From: Desulfobacca acetoxidans
Lineage (GTDB): Bacteria > Desulfobacterota > Desulfobaccia > Desulfobaccales > 0-14-0-80-60-11
Reading direction: 5' to 3'
Length of the DNA: 11,544 bases
Assembly (NCBI GenBank): GCA_022736495.1
Contig: DZCR01000043.1
Location: forward strand, 1 to 11,544
Below are positions 7,818-11,544 of the stretch, one piece after another. Both the position numbers and the translations under genes were made by a program. Every line of letters starts with the position of its first letter. Positions within the stretch are counted from its first letter, which is position 1. Under the pieces are notes generated by a model. It was not told where the DNA came from and made no database searches. It saw only the letters and a program-made list of their open reading frames with translations.

Positions 7818-7943
7818 ATGGCAGAAAGCTTGATTCCCCCAAAAGCAAAACTCCTGGTATGTGTCGGCCCCAATCCGGGCTGCGCCGATCTCGTCAGAGC
7901 CGCCAACAATCTGGCGGGCGCTCTGCAGGCGGAATGGTACACT
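7818..7943 (+). pseudogene. Truncated KdpD-type sensor kinase gene (5' end only)
   Basis: The ATG has AAGGAG 7 bases upstream (7805-7810). The first 42 codons read like the beginning of the universal-stress-protein domain of KdpD osmosensitive potassium-channel histidine kinases: KLLVCVGPNPGCADLVRAA, then an LA-x3-L-x2-EW pattern. The E. coli KdpD domain has a matching ILLCIGHNTGSEKLVRTAA and continues with an AVYVETP-like strand. Here that strand never comes. After Thr42 the frame runs antisense into the end of lnt, giving Arg-rich nonsense to a stop at 8025-8027. All the membrane and kinase domains are missing. The missing KdpD N-terminal domain matches shorter KdpD-like kinases. With start signals intact, a 69-residue chimeric peptide could still be made. 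A stand-alone USP is less likely, since only a quarter of such a domain is present. Confidence 0.7.
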
Positions 7944-9460
7944 TACCGCCGCCGGCGGGCCAGGATGAGGGCCAGGCCGCAGACAATGATGCAGGCCCAG
8001 GCAAAGGCGTCGCCGATCCGGGTGTAGAGGCTGCCGCCGGGGAGCCAGGCCAGTTCCACGGCGTGGGCGTCGGGGACGTAGAGCTCCGATTGATACAAGA
8101 TGCGGCCGGAGCCGTCGATGAAGGCGGAAATGCCGGTGTTGGCGGCCCGGGCCAGGCAGACGTGGTTTTCCACAGCCCTCAGCACTGCCATGGACAGGTG
8201 CTGGGAGGCCGCGGCGGTCTTGCCGAACCAGGCGTCGTTGGTGATGTTGACCAACAGGCGGGCGCCGTTGGCCACCTGGGCCCGGGACAGATAGGGAAAG
8301 ATGGACTCGTAGCACACCAGGGGGCCGATGGCCCCTTCCGGCAGGGAAACGGTAGCCCCCACCGGCCCTTCGGCAAAATCTCCTACCATGGGCACCATCT
8401 TGCCGATGAAGGGAAAAAAGCGCCGCAGCGGCACGTACTCGCCGTAGGGCACCAAATGGGCCTTGTCATAGGTGCCGATGGTCTCCCCTTGAGGATTCAA
8501 GAGATACGCCCGGTTAAAAAAGCGCTCACCTTCGGAGGTGAGCTCAAAGGCAGGACTACCGAACAAAAGATACGCCCCGCTTTCTTTGGCGATGTCCCGC
8601 ACCCGAACATCCAGGTCCGGGGTGCGCATAAAGAAAAACGGCGCCGCGGTTTCGGGCCAGACAATGAGTTGAGCTCCCTTGACCTGCCGGGTCAGTTCGG
8701 CATAGCGGTCCAGGGTGGTCAGAACCATCTCTTTCTTCCATTTTTCGCCCTGCTTAAGATTACCCTGGCACACCGCCACCTTGATCTTGGGGCTGGCGGC
8801 CGTGAGCTTCGCCATGGCCCCCAGGCGGTAATAGCCATAGCCTATCCAAGCAATCAGGATGAGGCAGACCAAGGCGGCCTGCCGGAGAGGCGCGGTTTTG
8901 CCCCGGGGCGGGAAAAAGAGCAGATAGAGGGTGGCGTTCACCAGGACGATCAAAAATGACAGGCCATAGACTCCGGTGATATCGGCAAGCTGGAGCAGCA
9001 CCGGGTGGAGGAAGAGGCCGTTGCCTAAGAGCTCCCAGGGAAAGCCGCTGATGATGTAAGTCTGCCCCATCTCCAGTGTCACCCAGAGGACTGGGGCCCA
9101 CCAGATGAGACCGAGCCCCCGGCGGTCGCCCCAGGCGATCCCCAATCCGAACACCGCGGGGTAAAGACTCAGGTAGCCTGCCAGCAAAAGCAGGATGCCG
9201 ATGGCGACAACCAGGGGCAGGTGCCCGAAGACGTGGGTGACAAAGACGATCCAATAGAGCAGGGCGATATAATGGGCCAGCCCCGCCACCAGACCCAGCC
9301 AGAAGGCCGCTGTCAGGGACTTGCCCCGCAAGGCCCAGAACAGGGGGACCAGGGCAAAAATCAGCACATAGGTCTGATCCCAGTTGGGGAAGGCTGCGGC
9401 CAGCAGCAGGCCGGAGAGGATGGCGGCCAGGAAGTGCGAGAGGCGAGTGGGTTTATGCAT
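7943..9460 (-). CDS. lnt: Apolipoprotein N-acyltransferase
   Basis: Inner-membrane enzyme performing the last step of lipoprotein maturation: transfer of an acyl chain from phospholipid to the amino group of the diacylated N-terminal Cys. The 505-residue protein has the usual length. An N-terminal block of about seven membrane segments (within residues 8-212) precedes a periplasmic nitrilase-like domain (about 225-470), and a final membrane helix (about 484-501) ends in ARRRR. The catalytic triad is visible as Glu270 (VWPETAAP), Lys333 (YDKAHLVPYGEY) and Cys383 (GPLVCYES), with NDAWFG at 408-413. The C-terminus aligns in style with E. coli Lnt, so the gene is complete although its stop sits at an apparent rearrangement junction. 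The ATG has no Shine-Dalgarno; the only in-frame start before a TAA stop is this one. It stands alone, with no ybeX or miaB-type neighbour in the window. Confidence 0.96.
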   Translation of the reverse strand: MHKPTRLSHFLAAILSGLLLAAAFPNWDQTYVLIFALVPLFWALRGKSLTAAFWLGLVAGLAHYIALLYWIVFVTHVFGHLPLVVAIGILLLLAGYLSLYPAVFGLGIAWGDRRGLGLIWWAPVLWVTLEMGQTYIISGFPWELLGNGLFLHPVLLQLADITGVYGLSFLIVLVNATLYLLFFPPRGKTAPLRQAALVCLILIAWIGYGYYRLGAMAKLTAASPKIKVAVCQGNLKQGEKWKKEMVLTTLDRYAELTRQVKGAQLIVWPETAAPFFFMRTPDLDVRVRDIAKESGAYLLFGSPAFELTSEGERFFNRAYLLNPQGETIGTYDKAHLVPYGEYVPLRRFFPFIGKMVPMVGDFAEGPVGATVSLPEGAIGPLVCYESIFPYLSRAQVANGARLLVNITNDAWFGKTAAASQHLSMAVLRAVENHVCLARAANTGISAFIDGSGRILYQSELYVPDAHAVELAWLPGGSLYTRIGDAFAWACIIVCGLALILARRRR

Positions 9461-9468
9461 ATGAGGGG

Positions 9469-9474
9469 ATTATA
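9469..9474 (-). promoter_or_regulatory. TATAAT -10 box giving a probably leaderless lnt transcript
   Basis: A perfect TATAAT on the minus strand ends 8 bases before the lnt ATG. The expected start of transcription is near 9460-9462, at or within two bases of the A of the start codon. The bases between are CCCCTC, the opposite of a Shine-Dalgarno. No good -35 box is seen (TGGCCC at 9492-9497 with 17-bp spacing is weak). Confidence 0.45.
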
Positions 9475-10039
9475 GCCGGATTTGGCATCAGGGGCCAGTC
9501 GTTTTATGCTGGCTTCTCAGAACTCTATCGCCTCCCCTGTCTTTTTTTATATTAATTTCAGTTACATAGCTGACACCATCCAGAACAGATACGATTCGTT
9601 AATTATGACAACAGGTTAGGCTATTTATTCCTGACCTCTGGAGCCGATTTTTGACGTTTTCGGGCGTTTATGCGACTAGCCTGTACCGCATCAGGGGAAA
9701 AAAGCGGGCGCAGATGCGGATAAGTTCCTGATTATTTCCGCTTATTATCGTATCCGCTCCGAAGCGCAACCGCGGGATATCCGCAAAGGAACCGCGGGCG
9801 CGCCGCAGGGAAAACGCTTCTGTTCCGGACCTCAAGGCGGAAAAACCGTATCGCATACAGTGCTCTCCTGGGATCGATTTGGTTGGCATGGGCTTCACTT
9901 TAAGGGAAGGGAGCAGAATTGCCAGAACGGAGTCAACGATTGACATGGTTATGCAGTCCGTATGGACTATAGCAAGATGCGCTCTTAGAAGTAAGAAAAG
10001 CTCACGGTCTGGGCGCACCCGAGTATGGGCCCAATCTGA

Positions 10040-10061
10040 GGGCGGACACATGGGTCCGCCC
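10040..10061. repeat. REP-like palindrome in the lnt-rtcA gap
   Basis: Perfect 8-base arms GGGCGGAC (10040-10047) and GTCCGCCC (10054-10061) flank the loop ACATGG, followed by TAC. It closely resembles a type of GGGCGGA/TCCGCCCCTAC palindrome that is common between genes in environmental bacterial genomes. It lies about 46 bp from a second palindrome that ends CCGCCCTACGG. Confidence 0.75.
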
Positions 10062-10106
10062 TACAATTAAATTACCTGTATGATCGCGGTTTGGCATAAT
10101 CCAAAA

Positions 10107-10131
10107 GGCGGGATGCGCTGCGCTTTCCGCC
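10107..10131 (-). terminator. GC-rich hairpin downstream of rtcA, likely terminator
   Basis: Twelve-base arms (10107-10118 and 10120-10131) pair with two mismatches around a single-base loop. Read on the minus strand, the hairpin is followed by TTTT (10103-10106) and lies 22 bases after the rtcA stop. This is the arrangement of an intrinsic terminator for rtcA. Its CCGCCCTAC end also places it in the same repeat family as the palindrome at 10040. Confidence 0.55.
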
Positions 10132-10153
10132 CTACGGCCCTTGTACATCTGGC

Positions 10154-11176
10154 CTAACTCTGTCCCTGACAAAATATTTCTCCCCGCTCTCCGGGCTTGC
10201 CACGAACTGAAAATATAGGCCCTAAAAACTGTTCTATGACCCAGATGTTCGTGAGGAGGTGGGAAGTAACGGCTTCGGTGGTGAAAGTGGAGGGACCCCG
10301 GGCCAGGGCCAGGTAGAGGAGGACCTGGTCCGCCAGGTGGCGGTCCAGGGCGGAGCCGCTTTTCCGAAAGGCCAGGTAGGCCTCGGCCACCTCGTCCGCC
10401 ACCTGCTCCGCGGGTTTACCCCGGGCCCCCAGGGCGCTGAACCCGGCCCGGGGCCCCCACAGGAAGATGAAGCTGCCCGGATCCTGGCCGTTTGCGGGGA
10501 CGATCTCCACCGGCACCGCTGCTGTGAGGCGGGCCGTAAGTCTGGCCGCCTGGCGCCGGGCCACATGTTCCGGCAGTTGCGCGGCCGCAGACAGGCCCCG
10601 GAAGGCAACGGGCGCAGCGGGAGTCCGCCACTCCACGCTGGTAAAAGATTGGGCCGGCGTGATCTTCAGGCGCACTGCGCCGCCGCCTCTGGGGTACCAG
10701 CCCCAGCGCTCCAGGGTGAGCTCTGCCTGGGCTCCCAGCCCAGCCAGGGCCGGCAAAAAAACGTGGCTGAGGTAATGGACCGGGGGACTCCAGGGCACAT
10801 GGGTGCCCCCTTTCAGGATGACGGTGCTGGGCGCGCCAGCCATCAGGAGGGGAGGCAGCAGGGCCTGGACAATGAGGCTGACGGCCCCGGCGCTGCCGGT
10901 CTTTTCCGCAACGTCGAAGAGATAGCGACCTGCCTGGGGGATACGGGGCTTGAAGGTAAGCGCCTGGCTGCCGAGGCGGGCCTCGGAGACCTCCGCTTGG
11001 GACACGCGGGCCAGGGCCTGAACTGCGGTAAGATGCTGGGGCCTCAGTCCCGGCTTGGGGCGACCGGCCCGGATGCGTTCGATCCGGACCGGGGCCCCCG
11101 TTACAGCCGCCAGAGAAAGGGCGGTGCGCAGAATCTGCCCGCCCCCTTCGCCGTAAGAACCATCTAAATGCAGCAT
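10154..11176 (-). CDS. rtcA: RNA 3'-terminal phosphate cyclase
   Basis: ATP-dependent cytoplasmic enzyme that converts an RNA 3'-phosphate into a 2',3'-cyclic phosphate through a covalent AMP-histidine intermediate. The 340-residue length is normal for RtcA. The opening GSYGEGGGQILRT (6-18) and the AEKTGSAGA segment (90-98) are family signatures. The catalytic His is His280 in LDRHLADQ, corresponding to E. coli RtcA His309, followed by LLYLALARG. Adenylation and cyclisation therefore should be intact. The start ATG has AAGG 7 bases upstream. The gene lies 60 bp downstream of the dodecin gene on the same strand and may share its promoter. No rtcB ligase, rtcR regulator or archease gene appears in the window, so it is not in the classical rtcBA arrangement. 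Confidence 0.95.
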   Translation of the reverse strand: MLHLDGSYGEGGGQILRTALSLAAVTGAPVRIERIRAGRPKPGLRPQHLTAVQALARVSQAEVSEARLGSQALTFKPRIPQAGRYLFDVAEKTGSAGAVSLIVQALLPPLLMAGAPSTVILKGGTHVPWSPPVHYLSHVFLPALAGLGAQAELTLERWGWYPRGGGAVRLKITPAQSFTSVEWRTPAAPVAFRGLSAAAQLPEHVARRQAARLTARLTAAVPVEIVPANGQDPGSFIFLWGPRAGFSALGARGKPAEQVADEVAEAYLAFRKSGSALDRHLADQVLLYLALARGPSTFTTEAVTSHLLTNIWVIEQFLGPIFSVRGKPGERGEIFCQGQS

Positions 11177-11236
11177 GCTGCTGCCTTACCGGTTACTCGT
11201 CGTCTCCAACATCTCGATAAGTGGAACGAACCTGCC

Positions 11237-11446
11237 TCAATCCAGGATGAAAATAACCTCCAGCTTCACCCGGTAGGTGTTGATCTTGTTATCCTTGACC
11301 GAAACCCGCTGCTCTACGAGCCTGAGACCGGTGATGCCCCGGAGGGTGCTGGCAGCCCGGGCGAAGCCCACCTGCACCGCGTCTTCAAAGCTCTTGGGGG
11401 ATTCGGCGATAATATGAGTTACCCTGGCGACATTACCATTTGACAT
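11237..11446 (-). CDS. Dodecin family protein, lacking the flavin-stacking Trp
   Basis: Small cytoplasmic protein (69 residues) expected to assemble into a hollow dodecamer; classical dodecins store riboflavin or FMN. The family pattern is clear: VARVTHIIAESPKSFEDAV (6-24), TLRGITG (34-40), EQRVSV (45-50) and a final YRVKLEVIFIL strand (58-68). The Trp that sandwiches the flavin ring in typical bacterial dodecins (GAWVKEQ) aligns with Arg42 here (GLRLVEQ). The flavin mode may be changed, or the ligand may differ. A strong TAAGGAGG lies 8 bases before the ATG, suggesting high expression. It heads a likely two-gene unit with rtcA 60 bp downstream. Confidence 0.92.
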   Translation of the reverse strand: MSNGNVARVTHIIAESPKSFEDAVQVGFARAASTLRGITGLRLVEQRVSVKDNKINTYRVKLEVIFILD

Positions 11447-11517
11447 GGCTCATACCTCCTTAAGGATGTTCCGGCCGTATTTTGCCGGTTTGGCGTCACG
11501 GCTTTGCCGGGATGCCG

Positions 11518-11523
11518 ATTATA
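11518..11523 (-). promoter_or_regulatory. Candidate -10 box for dodecin-rtcA
   Basis: A perfect TATAAT on the minus strand, about 72 bases before the dodecin ATG. The matching -35 region would fall at or beyond the right edge of the window and cannot be judged. Between it and the ATG are GC-rich short repeats (CCGGCAAA-type, near 11473 and 11502) that may form leader structure. Confidence 0.4.
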
Positions 11524-11544
11524 GTCGTTGCCAAAGTCTTTGCT

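Larger units (their letters stand above)
9461..10153. other. Gene-poor intergenic stretch of about 0.7 kb
   Basis: Apart from the lnt promoter and two palindromes (10040-10061, 10107-10131) I see no supported gene. The part from about 9535 to 9660 is clearly richer in A and T than the window average. The part from 9715 to 9790 has several short inverted motifs: GCGGATA near 9716 pairs with TATCCGC near 9747 and again near 9776, and AACCGCGGG occurs twice. The longest open frame (9668-10051, minus) would begin inside a palindrome loop, has no ribosome binding site and resembles no protein I know. Decayed mobile or gene remnants are possible but cannot be named. Confidence 0.6.

Noticed and set aside
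7597..7848. An 84-residue N-terminal extension of the SH3 protein
   Set aside because: It would cover the AT-rich promoter region and an extended -10 element, and would bury the signal peptide; the GTG at 7596 has an ideal ribosome binding site.
7859..8959. A 366-codon open frame on the plus strand
   Set aside because: It lies antisense to lnt, is rich in Gly, Gln, Arg and His as expected from the opposite strand of a GC-rich gene, and resembles no protein.
9715..9800. A possible CRISPR-like or tandem repeat cluster
   Set aside because: Short motifs recur, but there are no regular repeats of 20 or more bases with even spacers.
9668..10051. A 127-codon minus-strand open frame in the lnt-rtcA gap
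   Set aside because: Its ATG lies in the loop of a REP-like palindrome, it lacks a ribosome binding site, the next internal ATG also lacks one, and the peptide shows no recognisable domain.
10259..11167. A 302-codon plus-strand open frame opposite rtcA
   Set aside because: It is the antisense shadow of rtcA, whose catalytic and signature motifs are intact.

Overview
The window (11,544 bp, GC-rich) looks like a chromosomal segment of a Gram-negative, didermic bacterium. It encodes a tripartite efflux pump with an outer-membrane TolC-type channel, an outer-membrane-type lipoprotein and apolipoprotein N-acyltransferase. Gene content and protein style suggest Desulfobacterota (old Deltaproteobacteria), perhaps Desulfobacca- or Syntrophobacter-like. 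That placement is inference from general resemblance and was not computed.

Layout, left to right. (1) Positions 76-5837, plus strand: a three-gene RND efflux operon, tolC-like channel, membrane-fusion adaptor, 1074-residue RND permease. It is driven by a near-consensus sigma-70 promoter (TTGTCA, 17 bp, TATAAT) just ahead of the first gene. No regulator gene is next to it. (2) 5903-6094, plus: a small Cys-rich protein with a possible zinc site. (3) 6236-7596, minus: a translationally coupled pair, a secreted SH3-domain protein followed by an M48 metalloprotease lipoprotein. (4) 7597-7817: an AT-rich divergent promoter region. (5) 7818-7943, plus: the 5' end of a KdpD-type sensor kinase gene (start of its universal-stress-protein domain), cut off exactly where the 3' end of lnt begins. 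(6) 7943-9460, minus: complete lnt, apparently with a leaderless promoter. (7) 9461-10153: a 0.7-kb stretch with no convincing gene, AT-richer on its lnt side and carrying two GC-rich palindromes on its rtcA side. (8) 10154-11446, minus: rtcA (RNA 3'-phosphate cyclase), preceded by a dodecin gene with a strong ribosome binding site.

How the genes relate: the efflux operon exports small molecules from the inner membrane or periplasm across the outer membrane. The M48 protein carries a lipobox and would be a substrate of the lipoprotein pathway whose last step is Lnt. The dodecin-rtcA pair has no obvious shared function. At least three palindromes with CCGCCCTAC or CACCCCTAC-type ends recur between genes and look like a dispersed REP-like family.

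The most notable observation is the abrupt kdpD'/lnt junction near position 7943, a clean rearrangement or assembly breakpoint that keeps the start signals of one gene and the whole of the other. I did not find a convincing new multi-gene system. The other points of interest are the leaderless lnt start, the Trp-less dodecin, the altered adaptor motif and the unexplained 9.5-10.1 kb gap.
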